This document shows positions 1 through 11,372 of a stretch of 64,000 nt of DNA, one piece after another. The position numbers and the translations under genes are program-made. The notes under the pieces are model-generated. The model made no database searches. It saw nothing but the letters and a program-made list of their open reading frames with translations, and was not told the origin of the DNA. This DNA is from Adenophora triphylla var. japonica. Its lineage: Eukaryota > Streptophyta > Magnoliopsida > Asterales > Campanulaceae. The DNA is taken from contig JAFEMH010002342.1 in the NCBI GenBank assembly GCA_022495995.1, positions 248,001 to 312,000 on the forward strand, in the 5' to 3' direction. Position 1 is the stretch's first letter; each line of letters starts with the position of its first letter.

Positions 1-2
1 CC

Positions 3-1226
3 AAGACCATGGTGCCCATAGATGTCACCCCAGATGAGGTCGTCCAGATGATTGGAAGTATCCATTACGGAAACATCATTACCTTTACTGACTTGGACCT
101 GCCAAAGTATGGGGCTAGTCATAACGAACCTCTTTACATCACGGTCCAGTTGGAAGAACGCCGATTGCCACGGGTATTAGTCGATGGAGGGTCTGCAATG
201 AATGTCCTGCCAGCAAAGATGATGGACTTATTGGATTTGAAGCCCACGAATTTGAAGCCTTCTAGTCAGACTATTAAGGCCTATGACTCTACTGCACGAT
301 CAGTTTTGGGGATTGCTACTCTCAAGTTATGGTTCGGGAAAAAGGTCATGGACGTTGACTTTCAAGTGATTGACATTCCGATTTCATTTACCGTTCTGCT
401 GGGACGCCCTTGGATCCACCAGATAAACGGGGTAGCCTCTACTCTACACCAATGCGTCAAATTTCAATCAAATGATGGTACTATCACCACTATTTACGGA
501 GACAGCGTCACAATGGAAGGAACCAGCACTGGTGGTATTCCGATATTGGAAATTAAGCATAATGATGAAGGGTTTGCCTTGACCGGATTCTCTGTAGCTT
601 CTTCCAAAGCACAAGTGTGTTGCACTGACCTCACTACTACCTCCGATAAAATTCCCCCTGCCATGAGAATGATGAGAAAAATGGGTTATCTTTCGGGGCT
701 TGGATTGGGCAAAAGACTGCAGGGTCGCAATACTATCATTAATGTAAAGGAACAGACTACCAGATATGGCTTGGGATACAAACCGAACTCTCGGGATGAC
801 AGAAAAGCTAAAGGCACAGTTCCAGGAAAACGAAGTGAAGGGGTCCATCTCCATCCTTACAGTTTGTCTCTGACCCATTACTTTACAAAAAGTGGGACCC
901 AATACGATGAAAGTGATTGCCGGAGGAAAACCCTTCTAGAAAACCTTGATAAAGTTAGGGGAAAACCAGCAAATCCTGTTCGGAGAATGTTCCTCGACTT
1001 GCCAGAAATTCCTAGAGCTACCACTACCGTTCAGAACGAGTATGTCATCAAAAGAAACCAGAACAGTGTCAAAGGGTCAGCATCCTTCTCATCCGGGGTA
1101 ATGGATTTCTCCGCCTTTGAGTTAGCTCTTCCGAAGATCAGCCAGATAGAAGCTGCCAGTAGTGAAGATAGTGAGTGGGGCTTGCAAAAGTTGTTTGATG
1201 AGGAAGCACAGATCCCTGATTTTTGA
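3..1226 (+). pseudogene. Element A pol fragment: aspartic protease plus G-patch
   Basis: The frame is open to the left edge of the window, and sense codons precede the ATG at 9, so this is the inside of a longer polyprotein. The retropepsin active site reads DGGS (residues 59-62 from that ATG) and the flap-side LLGRPW motif is at about residues 130-135. Residues 216-240 form a G-patch (KMGYLSGLGLGK), an RNA-interaction module known in Tat/Ogre-type polyproteins. The protease would mature Gag-Pol inside virus-like particles. The frame ends at 1226 and sense coding continues in another frame from 1223, which marks a frameshift at a T run. Confidence 0.8.
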
Positions 1227-2016
1227 TCGACTTCAGCTCAGATGATGAGGTAGTTGCCGTAATTGGAGACGGTGGTGAAGAGCCTTTCGATCCCCGCACT
1301 TTGGTGACTAAGACAGAGATGCCGTTGAAGAATTGGGAGACATTTTCAGGGCCAATAGCCAGCCGACAGCAAATGATCATGGAGCTTGGATTGGTACCCC
1401 GTCCTTCTCAACCCGATCGTGTCAAACACCACATCGTCTATACGGTTGAGTCGGGAATCTTTGAATTCCGAGTCCTCGAGTCATCCGAAGGCCTCACGCT
1501 GAGGATTATGAACATGTAATCAATGTCATCTTTCCCTTTGCTTTGAATGAAATGACGGATCTTTACGAGTATCCTCTTATTGCCAACTTAACAAATGATA
1601 AATTAACTCAAAACTTAACAACAGATTAATAATGAATCATTTGAACAAGATGCAAACACACTAAACGAACAATACATTAAAGAAATCTTTAAGCGGAGTT
1701 ACGAGAAAAAGAGGAAAACCGGGCCCAAGCTGCCGAGGAGGTTTTGACGAGTGTTAACTCCGGGTACTATCGAGGAACCTAAAGAGACACAGATTGGAAG
1801 CCTCTTCCAGGGGGTTGAAAGGGACAGGCTGGTTAATCTGCTCGGAGAATACATGGACGTCTTTGCATGGTCGTACAAGGATATGCGGGGCTAGACAGGT
1901 TCAATAGTAGAGCACGTAATCCCTCTAGCACCGAGATGCTAAGCCGGTGAAGCGAGCGAGGAAAATCAAGCGAGAATGGTCTCTACAGTCAAAGAAGAAA
2001 TTGAGAAGCTCTGCGG
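1223..2016 (+). pseudogene. Element A pol linker and RT N-terminus, frameshifted
   Basis: Sense coding resumes at 1223 in a shifted frame with an acidic linker, then shifts again near 1490. There copy B keeps a base that A has lost (compare 22280-22300). From about 1790 the DNA encodes degraded RT N-terminal text, including a VFAWSY-like segment typical of gypsy polymerases, with several stops. No continuous protein can be made from this stretch. Confidence 0.65.
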
Positions 2017-3040
2017 GTGGGATTCATCAGTAGTCATCGAATATCCGACATGGTTGTCCAATATTGTGACCGTAACCAAGGCCAATGGGAAGGTGCGGCT
2101 GCTTGTGTAGATTTCCGGGATCCGAACAAGGCCAGCCCCAAAGACGATTACCCCTTGCCAAACATAGACATCCTGGTGGACGCCACTGCCAACTACGAAG
2201 TCAAATCCTTCGTTGACGGCTCTGCAGGCTACAACCAGATCAAGATGGCCGAAGAAGACCAAGAAAAGACAGCCTTCACCACATCGTGGGGAACTTACTG
2301 CTATACAGTAATGCCATTTGGGCTTAAGAACGCCGGGGCTACTTATTAAAGGGCAGTGACCGCACTTTTTCATGACATGATCCACAAGGAGATTGAAGTC
2401 TACGTCGACGACATGATAATTCACTCCAAAGGCGAGGATGGGCAGCACTTTGTTGACCTGCGAAAGTTCTTTGAGAGGCTAAGACAACATTCCATGAGAC
2501 TAAACCCTGCTAAATGCACCTTTGGAGTGACAAGGGTAAAAGTGCTTAGGTATATGGTCACGGAGAGAGGTATCGAAGTCGACCCCCGAAAGATCAAAGC
2601 CATTATGGACATGAGGCCACCTCAAACCCAGACGTAAGTCAAAAGCTTTAAGGGAAAAGCTGCGGTACATCGGCCGTTTCGTCAACCGGTTGACCACTAT
2701 GTGCGAGCCCATCTTCAAGCTCATGAAGAAGAATGTAGATACTGAGTGGACCGAAGAATGCCAGATGCCTTTGACCGAGATCAAGGCGTACTTAGTACAT
2801 CCTCCGGTACTATGCCCCCACATAGACGAAACCTCTTGCTCTATCTCACTGCCACCGATACGGCGGTTGGGGCTATGCTTGCTCGGGAGAAGAAAGACTC
2901 TCGGGTAGAAAATGCCATTTACTTTGTCGGCGGAAGGCTGCGGGAAGTGAGCTCAATTACTCAAAGCATGTGAAAAGACTTGTGCGGGAGGCCAGTGCAG
3001 GGTAGTCGATAAGCTGAAGCATTATATGTAAGCCCACCCT
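2017..3040 (+). pseudogene. Element A reverse transcriptase, interrupted
   Basis: The palm is recognisable: VDFRDPNKASPKDDYPLP, then SFVDGSAGYNQI with the first catalytic Asp, then MPFGLKNAGATY, then YVDDMIIHSK with the catalytic YVDD at about 2400. A TAA at 2347 sits where copy B has CAA, and another TAA is at 2635. From 2640 to 3040 thumb and RNase H text continues across several frames (GRFVNRLTTMCEPIFKLM). Reverse transcriptases of this class copy element RNA in cytoplasmic particles. This copy is dead. Confidence 0.85.
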
Positions 3041-4327
3041 GTGAACTTGGTCTCAAAAATGGACCCCATCAAGTACATCTTTGACAAGCCTTCCCTCTCG
3101 ATGCGCCTAGCAAAATGGTCCTTCTTCTTGGCTGAATACGACATCAACTACGTGACCAGAAAGGCCATAAAGGGTCAAGCATTGTCAGACCATCTGGCAA
3201 ATTTTCCTAGTAATGAGGACCGTGGGCCTGAACCCCAGTTCCCAGATGAAGGGATCTTTGTAGTCGAGCCTGAGAACCGATGGCAGCTTTTATTTGATGG
3301 AGATGCTAACAAAAGAGGAAATGGCGTAGGGATGCTACTGGTTGACCCGAAAGATGAGCACACGCCCATAGCCCTTAAGTTGAACTTCCCTGCCACAAAC
3401 AATGTTGCTGAGTACGAAGCCTGCATTGCTGGTTTAGAAGCTGCCCTAGAAAGGAATGTCAAGGAGCTCGAAGTTTATGGAGACTCAGCCCTGATCATCA
3501 ACCAGGTCTCCAACAAATGGAAGACTGTGGACCCTAATATTCAGCGGTATCATGCCCATATGGAGGAGTTGACTGGACAGTTCAGAGAAGTGACTTTCCA
3601 CTACTTGCCAAGGGAAAAGAACAGATTCGTAGATGCCCTAGCTACTCTAGCCTCACTGGTAGAGATCCCCGAGGGAAAAGCCATAAAACCCTTCAGAGTG
3701 GGTAGAAGAGAAGCCCCGACTTTCTGTTGTGAAGTAGACTTGGGACCTGAGCCTATCAAGGAACCCTGGTACAATCAAATTTACCAGTTCCTCAAAGATG
3801 GAGAGTCAGCTTTCAGAGACGAAGAAGGTAGACCAAAAGAAGGTGTCAAAGCCAAGAGCTTGCAAGCCCTGAAAAGGTTGGCTTCCCATTATGTCATTTT
3901 AGGAGGCAACCTGTACAAGAAGCGGTACCAAGGACCACTCCTCTTGTGCATCACTCAAGAAAGGGTCAGAGAGTTGATGACCGAAGTCCACAATGCTCCC
4001 TGCGGTCCTCATATGAATGCTAGAGCCCTGATGCAAGTGATCCTCAGAATGGGTTACTACTGGATTTCCATAGAGACAGACTGTGTCCAGCATGTCCGAG
4101 CGTGTGACAAATGCCAACGGTTTGCCAACCTCAACCATCTCCCGCCTCATGACCTGTACTGCATGATGACTCCTTGGCCGTTTGCAACTTGGGTTATTGA
4201 CGTGATAGGGAAGATAGCCTCGGCAGGAAGCAATGGGCATGAATTTGTGTTAGTAGCCGTCGACTACTTCACCAAGTGGGTAGAGGCCAAGTCATACAAG
4301 GTTCTCACTTCCAAGAAGGTGTCCTAG
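3041..4327 (+). pseudogene. Element A second RNase H (aRNH) and integrase zinc domain
   Basis: A 428-residue open stretch. It starts in the end of the RT-linked RNase H region (FDKPSLSMRLAKW). It then has a complete-looking second RNase H with acidic residues D86, E124, D148 and D198 (LFDGDANKRGNGVG, NVAEYEACIAGLEAA, VYGDSALIINQV, NRFVDALATLA). The integrase HHCC zinc domain and the first part of the core (WVIDVIGKI) follow. A second RNase H at this place marks the Tat lineage. The frame ends at a TAG (4325) where copy B has CAA. Confidence 0.85.
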
Positions 4328-5037
4328 TTTATCAAGGAAAACATAATGTGTAGATATGGGGTGCCCAATGAGATCATTTCTGATAATGGGTCGCACTTTG
4401 AAGGAGACTGCGATAGGTTCTTGTCGAGTCGAGAATCACTCGCCACAAGTCATCCCCATACAGACCTCAGACTAACGGAGCCGTGGAAGCTGCTAATAAG
4501 ACGCTCGAATGGATCATCCGAAAAATGGCCACCCGTGGTCGTGATTGGCCCGAAAAGCTGCACCTGGCACTCTGGGGCTACAGGACGTCTGTCAGAACAG
4601 CCACAGGAGAAACTCCTTTTGCCCTAACCTACGGGATGGAAGCGGTGTTACCAGTGGAGTTGGAAATCCCGTCATTAAGGGTCATCCTGGAAAACAGCGT
4701 CAACGAAGTAGAATGGCTACGTAGCCGGCATGATGAGTTGGCCCTGCTCGATGAAAGAAGGCTAAAAGCCATGGAGCACACCCAAGCCTATCAGAGGCGA
4801 ATGGCCCGAGCATTTGACAAGAAGGTCAAGGCCAGGGACATCAAAGAGGGTGACTTAGTGTTGAAAGTGAAGCCCCCTACCAGAGACAATCCCCTGGGAA
4901 AATGGGAACCCATTTGGATCGGCCCGTATGTGGTGCAGAAGATACTATCGGGAGGAGCCATGAAACTTGCAGACCTGGACGGCAATCCCTTTGTCCACCC
5001 AGTCAACGGTGATAAGCTCCGAAGGTACTATGTCTAA
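4328..5037 (+). pseudogene. Element A integrase core and C-terminus
   Basis: After the TAG at 4325 the core continues (CRYGVPNEIISDNGSHFEG, with the second catalytic Asp), shifts frame near 4430-4490, and runs from about 4483 to a stop at 5037. The tail GDLVLKVKPPTRDNPLGKW is the usual gypsy integrase C-terminal fold that ends in a basic, chromodomain-like region. The normal role is insertion of element cDNA into nuclear DNA. The stop and frameshift inactivate it. Confidence 0.8.
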
Positions 5038-5073
5038 AAAAAATATAAAAAAAAAGAAAATAAAAAAAAAAGA

Positions 5074-5263
5074 AAAATCTTAGTGCAAAAAGAGTAATAC
5101 CCAGCTAGGCTGAAAACCCAAAAAGGGCGATCTAGGCAAAAAACAGGGTTGCACATAAAAAAAAAGAAAGAAAAATCTTAGTGCAAAAGAGTAATGCCCA
5201 ACTAGGCTGAAAACCCAAAAAGGGCGGTCTAGGCAAAAAACAGGGCTGCACATAAAAAAAAGA
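5074..5263 (+). repeat. 98-bp tandem duplication after integrase
   Basis: Two copies start at about 5074 and 5172. Each carries CTTAGTGCAAAA, then CTAGGCTGAAAACCC, then GGTCTAGGCAAAAAAC. Copy B has a single unit at about 24615-24695, so A gained a unit after the two diverged. The surroundings are A-rich (5038-5280) and non-coding. Confidence 0.75.
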
Positions 5264-5283
5264 AAAAAAGAGTTCACCAGAAT

Positions 5284-5340
5284 GAACTACGAAGACCTGA
5301 GCCCCTTAGTCTTTCTTGTAAAAGGGGAACGTAGGCAGCC
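5284..5340 (+). other. Conserved CTACG...CGTAG stem-loop motif, A1
   Basis: GAACTACG at the left pairs with CGTAG at the right, with an inner CCCCTT/AAGGGG stem between them, followed by GCAGCC. The same outer frame recurs at 10985 and 11329 in A and at 24721, 30879 and 31146 in B. From 5345 to 5661 I see only AT-rich non-coding sequence. Confidence 0.5.
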
Positions 5341-5661
5341 ATTTATGGTTCGGTCTAAACAAAAAAAAAAGGGCGATTCAGTCTCCATGAAATGCGTCCT
5401 AAATAATAAATAAAGGGCATTCAAGTTTTCATAAAACGGGTCCTAATCAATAAGACATCTGAAATTTCCATAAAATTGTGTCTTGATTAATTTCTAAGAT
5501 AATATCTCTTGTTCATTACAAGTTAAAGACTTCTTGATGAGTTCAAGCACGGTCTACTCTTGACTCTGCTAACCTGCTACAAAGATCTAAAATACAATAA
5601 AAGGCCTAATAAACTACTGTGTTTGCAAAATGGCAATAAGGAAATCCCAAGAAAAGATTTA

Positions 5662-7152
5662 TCAGTTGTCATTCACTGAGTCTTCTTTGGTCTTCTTCCC
5701 TTTACCTCGACCTCGTCGAGTGTTCTTTCTCTTCTTCTCTATGATGTCGGTCTCCCTTACCCCGATTTCCGGTATCCTCACTGGAGCCTCCATCAAACCT
5801 GTGTCAATAAGTGCCCTCTCAATACGGGCATGAGTCCGCACTTCCTCCCTCTGAGCCTTAGTCAAGGGAGCGACTTCGGATAGTCTCTTGTATCGATCCT
5901 CCATATCCCTGATAAGGTCACCCGATTGGTTATGGCGACTCGCCTTAGCTTCAGTCTTCCTCAGAGTCCTACTCGAATCGCAGTCAGCCCCCAATAAAGC
6001 CTGACGTCTCTCTCCCAATATGACCTGAGTCACTCCCATCTCCCTCTCATACCAGTCCAAGTATGCCGTGGTCAAGATGGTACTTTTCCTGCTCTTGAGA
6101 ATGGCCCTGGGTGGAAAAACAGTATATGTCCAAGCCCTCGAGAAGAATGAGAAGCTGGCTGGATCCCTCATGTCTAAAAGCACCACCTCCATGGTACGAA
6201 TGTCTTCCCAATTGCCCAACGGCTCCTGTAAGGCCCTGAACTGCCTGAATACCAAGCAGGGTATGTAGAAGGATGACCAACAGAATCCTGGAACCCTCAC
6301 TATATAGGACTCCTGAAATGTCCTCCTGGTCTGCAGCCTCCAGTGAGGTACCCACCAGCAAATATCTGAAGTGGATAGCCTAGCCATCATCAGCTCCCAG
6401 TCACCCTGGTCCTGCTGTCGAGGTAAACCCCTCCGGGAAATCACCCAAGGGCATTGAGTCGGCAAAGCCCCGAATCTCTCCTGTAGCCACAAAGTCAACA
6501 CGGTTGGACTCCCAGACCTCATGAAACGGTCTCCTCTAGCCATCCTATAGATGCCATGCAGAGTCTCACCCAGAACCAATGGGACAATGTCCTTCCCAGC
6601 CCTGCAAACCCTAACCATGTCCAAGAGACCACCATGACAGATCCCCACGGACTCAGCGGTGAACAGAGAAGAGAATATGCAGAGGATAAATGCATCCATA
6701 GCCACCATGGTCGTAGCCATATCCGGAGACCCGAACCTGCTCGGGATATCAGAAAGGTCAATCCTGTCCGGAGCTATCATCATCCCCTCAGCCTCTCCCA
6801 GAGATATGTGCAGAAAAGATGCCAACTTTGCCGCCACCGGCACATCTTCGATCAGAGGAATCGATATAGCCTCAATTTCTGGACCCCCAATCAAGGCTCG
6901 AAAGTCTTCATAAGTTGGGACAATCTCATTGTAAGAAAAGCAGTAAACGTGTCTCCGGACGTCCCAAAACCTTGCTGCTGCTCTCAAAAGGTCCCAATCG
7001 GGCGGGAGATCCCTCAAATGCCATAAAGATTTGATCTTGAAAGAAGAATCAAATAGCCCCTTGTGAGATTGAAAGTTATATCTCACCCAAGATTGAAGAT
7101 CGGATAGAAAACGGTCTCTTTTCCCCCTTTGCAATCTAACGGGCTTCTCCAT
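5662..7152 (-). CDS. Antisense gene 1 of element A: DUF7745-like plant mobile domain protein, intact 496 aa
   Basis: A single uninterrupted frame runs from ATG 7152 to a stop at 5662, opposite to pol. The region with WDLLRAAAKFWD-like text (AAARFWDVRRHVYCFSYNEI, then VPTYEDFRALIGGP) is the signature of the DUF7745/plant-mobile-domain family. This family is widespread in plant transposons and its biochemical role is not established. The C-terminus is strongly basic (KKRKNTRRGRGKGKK), suggesting nuclear import. The start is the ATG shared with copy B (26589). Copy B has the same gene with two frameshifts. A paired palindromic motif lies 139-180 bp upstream. An intact frame beside a decayed pol suggests later or separate selection, but chance survival in a young copy cannot be excluded. 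Confidence 0.75.
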   Translation of the reverse strand: MEKPVRLQRGKRDRFLSDLQSWVRYNFQSHKGLFDSSFKIKSLWHLRDLPPDWDLLRAAARFWDVRRHVYCFSYNEIVPTYEDFRALIGGPEIEAISIPLIEDVPVAAKLASFLHISLGEAEGMMIAPDRIDLSDIPSRFGSPDMATTMVAMDAFILCIFSSLFTAESVGICHGGLLDMVRVCRAGKDIVPLVLGETLHGIYRMARGDRFMRSGSPTVLTLWLQERFGALPTQCPWVISRRGLPRQQDQGDWELMMARLSTSDICWWVPHWRLQTRRTFQESYIVRVPGFCWSSFYIPCLVFRQFRALQEPLGNWEDIRTMEVVLLDMRDPASFSFFSRAWTYTVFPPRAILKSRKSTILTTAYLDWYEREMGVTQVILGERRQALLGADCDSSRTLRKTEAKASRHNQSGDLIRDMEDRYKRLSEVAPLTKAQREEVRTHARIERALIDTGLMEAPVRIPEIGVRETDIIEKKRKNTRRGRGKGKKTKEDSVNDN

Positions 7153-7249
7153 TGCAAAATGATCAAAGTTGATGTCTTTAGGTCAAATATGTGCTATGGG
7201 AACAGTTGGGACAAGTCTAGAGTGAAAATGAAATGAAATGGCCAAGCCT

Positions 7250-7341
7250 TGGTTTTATTCTAAAAATAACCAGTCCAGACAGAACTGTAAGCCGCACGGC
7301 TTCATTTGCTCCAGAGACCAGACCGCACGGCTTCATTTGCC
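7250..7341 (-). promoter_or_regulatory. Putative promoter of antisense gene 1 (A) with paired palindromic motif
   Basis: GCCGCACGGC at 7291-7300 and a near copy (accgcacggc) at 7322-7331, 31 bp apart, are each followed on the plus strand by TTCATTTGC. An AT-rich stretch at 7255-7270 reads AATAAAA on the minus strand and could serve as a TATA region. The geometry matches copy B (26728-26768) and the LTR promoter. The rest of 7153-7684 holds nothing else I recognise. Confidence 0.45.
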
Positions 7342-7684
7342 TGATGTGAGAAAAAAATCTGCAGCAACCAAGTTGCTGCCCAAAGGGAGTTTTCACCCCA
7401 CTTTTCCAACAAAAACCTGTGCAAAAATATATCCAAACACTAACCATGCAGTTATGTGTCATCACAAATCATTTTGGCCCAATTCCAGCCTCAATTCCAA
7501 GCAAAAAAACTGCCCCAAGGCTCGAGTAATATGCGAATTCATAAAGCATGAATTTAAAAAGCAAATAAAACATTAGTACATTGTTTTCGCCCCATCGGCG
7601 CCCAAATAAAGCAAAAAAATAAACAAGTTGTGCATAAAATTGTTCATTGTTTGTTTTTCCTCCTAAATCGATTCTAGAGACCTC

Positions 7685-10309
7685 CTAGGCCTCCGATTCT
7701 TCCTCATCACTACTCAACTCATAAAGGCTCGCCTCTCTCATCAAGTCCTCACTGTCGCTCACATCAGAAAGATGAACATTCACATGTTCATACTCTGCCA
7801 GATGCTCCAGGATGCCGGCATTGGGTCCCCGTCCCCGAGGCATGGCACTAGAGGAGTACTCTGAAGCCGATGAGGTGGATGCCGTGCCCCCTACATGCCT
7901 CCTTTTGCGCACAGGCTCCTGCACGTTCGCTGCGGCCTTTGAAGCGCAAGCCAGCTTCTTCAAAAGGGATCGGCATACATCCTTCCAGCCCCTATTCTGC
8001 CTGACCAAGCCATCGTAAGTGCGAGCTGGAACCTGAGAAAAAGAGAAGATAATCTCAGAAAAATCTCGAAATGGCAAAAAGCAAAGAAGTCTAAAAAAAA
8101 AGAGGGGAAAAGACCCTAAAGTGTACTTACAAAGGTCTTTGTCCAAGGGCAAGAGTATACTGGGGCTCCCTAGTGTCGGGGACAGGTATCCTGAACCTCC
8201 TCGGTACCCCATTGACTACATAAGAAAGATGAGCAGGAGGCATCAGCGGATCAGTAGGCTCAGCCTCCCCATACCCCTGAGTGACAGCCAGCTTCACTAG
8301 CTTCTGTGGCGTCCTCAGTCGCTGCTCCACAAAGATAGCATAAGGAGTAGCCATGTCAAAGTACTCCTCAGCTGCTACGCCTGCCTGATATCTCTCTATG
8401 TCATCCGCCGACCAATCCCGGGGCTGCAGCATCCGTGCTGGAGGATCATGGGGGGTAATGGCATCCAATAGAGGGACATGGCCATGCTGCCTAGAGAAAC
8501 GGTCCCCCAGATAGATGACATCACATGTCAACCCGGTCAACCATCGCCTCTGCCTCGTCGCCTCCACGGCCTCTCCTAGCAAAATCTCTGGATACCTCCC
8601 CCAAGGGTAAAAGTTCACTCCATCGTTCCCATCTCTGTTGATAACTGGCCCAACCATCTTGTAGTCAAAGGTGATCCGGGTCTTCCCGGTGAACTTATCC
8701 CTCGCATCTCCCCTCCAGCGGACCATAGCGGGAAAGATGGTAGCATCGCTCTGTTGGTTCCACAGAAAGAACCTGATCACCTCGTAAAACCAGACCTGCA
8801 TGTTCAAAGCATCAAAAAGGTCATTTTCTCTCATAAAAGTCTCAAAGACAGAAGGTAAAAGAAAGGAAAGAAAGTGAGACTACTTCAAGAGCAAAAGAGA
8901 AGCAATTCATCGAAGCAAATTTCTTATTCACTTTTGTACAGATCCAGGGAAAAGTAAAGCTCCGCCAAACCGGCCTCGCCCCAAGAGACCGTCCCAATCC
9001 CATCTACATCCTCCAAGGAGTCGAGAAGGCAATTCATAGCCAGCGTCCCAGAATTAGAAAAAATGGTGACTGACAACATCAACCACACAAAAGCCCTCGC
9101 AAGCTGGGAGGCAGTGACCTCATTAGCAGCAAATTTCTGCATGCAGTTCTGGACTGCCACCTCGACATTCCTAGTCTCCATCCCGAGACCCTTAGGAATA
9201 AGCTCAAACCCAACCAAAGCTCTAAACTACTCCGCCGTAATATGGTTCCTCCAGGTCACAGGCCTCCCGGTGAACTGCAGGCCAGTGTTAACAGTGAAAT
9301 CTGCAGGCGTCACTGTCAGCTCCCCCCAGCTAAGGTGAAAGCTGTGGGTAGTGTCCCACCAGAACTCCGAAAGGGCCTGGATCAAGCCCTTGCTCTTCGA
9401 GGTAATGTGAATACCTCTGCCAATAGCCTCAATAAATAAATCCAGGCCAGTAGCCCTCACTAGCTGCTTTGGGTTCACCACATCCTTCTCAAAATCGGGC
9501 ATCCTCTCCCATAGTCTCACTGCAATCTCGGAAGGCCCCCTAGACTTGTTCTCCTGTCGACAAGCACAGCAAAAGAAACGTATCAGTCCTTCACCTCATT
9601 TCAAGAGCATGCATATATTCAAAAGTGCACATGTTTTCAAAAGAAAAGCATTCAATAAAATTTTTCTAGCATCCTTTGCATGAAAAACGTGTCTTTCATC
9701 ACTTGAAACACATCATGTCAAGCACATTGCTATCCTAAGCACAAAATCACAATTTTCAAAATTATTTGCACATAAGCATTCATTTTTTCTCAAAAAATGG
9801 CATGCATGAATCCTTTTCATCATCCAAAATCCCTTTTAGCATCCATGATCAAAAATTTGACCTAGTTCTAGCACATGCAAGGACTCCGTCACATCTTAGA
9901 CAATTATTTTCCCAATTTATTTTCAAAAATGGGTCATTCTCATTATTTCTTAAGAAAATTGCACATGCATGATCATTAATCTTCTTAGCCTCATAGGTTA
10001 ATCATTAATATTTCAAAATCATCATCAAAAATCCTAGGAAAATTCGAGAAATTCCTAAAACTTGAGTCAAGCCCCATAATCAATCAAAATTCAATCAAAA
10101 TCGACGAAATTGAGCAAATTAAGAATGCTTACCCCAACCGATTGAGGATTCGTTGATTTGTGCTCCCTCCTACCCGGGTAGAGCTCCGATGGAGGCGTAA
10201 GGAAGTCATACTTCCTCTCCGTGCGGACGAGCTCTTTCCTCCTCCTCCGAGCGGCCTCCGAGATGTTTCCTCTTGCTTGCCTTGGCATAGGATTCCCCTC
10301 CGGATCCAT
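7685..10309 (-). pseudogene. Antisense gene 2 of element A: plant mobile domain (PMD) gene, broken
   Basis: This is the copy of the four-exon gene that is intact in B. Exon 1 runs from ATG 10309 to 10133 with donor GTAAGC. Exon 2 starts at 9553 and carries the PMD core (SFHLSWGELTVTPADF, then TGLQFTGRPV). Exon 3 is at about 8798-8130 and exon 4 at about 8035-7685. Exon 2 has a TAG at 9225-9227, a 12-nt in-frame insertion and a frameshift near 8940. The exon 3 donor is out of phase. Exons 3 and 4 remain close to B at protein level (KFTGKTRITFDYKMV). PMD proteins occur in plant MULE and gypsy elements and in host MAIN/MAIL genes, probably in nuclear or chromatin roles. This copy cannot make the full protein. 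Confidence 0.78.
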
Positions 10310-10425
10310 TTCAATCGGTAGAAGCAAAGGGAATTGAAGAATTTTGAAGAAATTCTCTCCCTCCTCTCTCTCTTCCTCGGCAGTAGATGGGCGGCAACAA
10401 TGCCCAATGCCCGTTCAAATCTGTT

Positions 10426-10493
10426 TTAAATAATCTGGAAAAATCAAACTTCTAGCCGTACGGCTTCTTTTGCCCCGTCTCACGCCAGGCGGC
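10426..10493 (-). promoter_or_regulatory. Putative promoter of antisense gene 2 (A) with paired motif
   Basis: GCCGTACGGC at 10455-10464 and GCCAGGCGGC at 10484-10493 are 29 bp apart and lie 146-185 bp upstream of the ATG at 10309. The TATA-like TTATTTAAAA (minus strand, 10427-10436) is about 20 bp inside the near motif, as in copy B. The assignment rests on position and repetition between copies. Confidence 0.45.
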
Positions 10494-10680
10494 CTCTTTC
10501 TCCCTGAGCAAAAATTACAGTTTTGCCCCTGGACTTCCCACTTGGACGTATAATTCCTGTTATCCTTTAACTAGGATAACGTCGTCTTCCAAAGGATATC
10601 CGTTATCTCCTAAGCAAATAGACTTTCCTCCCCAGTCGCCTCCGTTACTCCCGTTATGACGGAATGACGCTAGGTGACAC

Positions 10681-10876
10681 TATCACGAATAGAGAAGTAC
10701 GCTCAAGAAATCTAAACTTAAGCTACCACTATCACGAATAGAGAAGTACGCTCAAGTTCTCTAAACTCAAGCTACCTCTATCACAGATTGAGAAGTATGC
10801 TCAAGCTCTCCAAACTTAAGCTACCTCTATCACAGATTGAGAAGTACGCTCAAGTTCTCCAAACTTCAGCTACCTC
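10681..10876 (+). repeat. 49-bp tandem repeat, four units
   Basis: TATCACGAATAG-type units start at 10681, 10730, 10779 and 10828, exactly 49 bp apart. Each has a CTAT...ATAG-type inverted core and ends in AAGCTACC. Copy B has related 48-50 bp units at 30128-30324. The array lies between the antisense gene 2 promoter and the 3' LTR. Confidence 0.8.
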
Positions 10877-10984
10877 TATCTCCTCGATAGTGACGTAAGC
10901 TTTAGTCAAATCAGGTGACAACCTCCATTAATTGTCAAAACCTCAAGGATCCTAGACATCGTTCCTAACTATCTAGTGATGCTT

Positions 10985-11030
10985 GAACTACGACCAAGGC
11001 TTGATTCCTCCGGGATACGTAGGTAGCCTT
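10985..11030 (+). other. Conserved CTACG...CGTAG stem-loop motif, A2
   Basis: GAACTACG pairs with CGTAG around an inner ATTCC/GGGAT hairpin. AAGGCT and AGCCTT are also complementary across it, so a pseudoknot-like fold is possible. A near copy follows at 11329. Confidence 0.5.
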
Positions 11031-11328
11031 TCATAAAAGGTCCAGCCATCCGACCGCAGTGGTCACCCTTTTTCCATCATCGCTCCTCAGTGGTGAGGCA
11101 GCCTTTCATAAAAAGGTCCAGCCATCAGACCACATTGGTCACCTCTTTGTCATTCATCACTCCTCAGTGGTGAAGTAGCCCCTCATAGAGGTCCAGATAT
11201 CCGACCACATCGGTCACTTCTAGCATATCCCCAGTAGGATCAATCGCCTGACCTCCTAGGTCACTTTCTCTTCTATTTTCCCAGCAAGAGACCAGCTTCT
11301 CTCCGCTATTCCCCTGCGGATCTTTTCT

Positions 11329-11372
11329 GAACTACGGCCTGGCTTGATTCCTCCGGGATACGTAGGTAGCCT
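11329..11372 (+). other. Conserved CTACG...CGTAG stem-loop motif, A3
   Basis: Same arrangement as A2: GAACTACG, GGCTTGATTCC, GGGATACGTAGG, TAGCC. The stretch 11031-11491 holds this motif and repeated CCGACCAC/GGTCACC text, with no open frame. GAGGGGCTTC just before the LTR is a weak polypurine-tract candidate. Confidence 0.5.

Noticed and set aside
468..902. Minus-strand frame opposite the element A protease
   Set aside because: Shadow of the sense coding frame; no family resemblance or promoter.
2017..5037. Integrated pararetrovirus (caulimovirid)
   Set aside because: Integrase, two RNase H domains, LTRs and target duplications show Ty3/gypsy retrotransposons.
6556..7026. Plus-strand frame of about 156 codons
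   Set aside because: It lies opposite the conserved antisense gene 1; the same shadow appears in B at 25963-26463.
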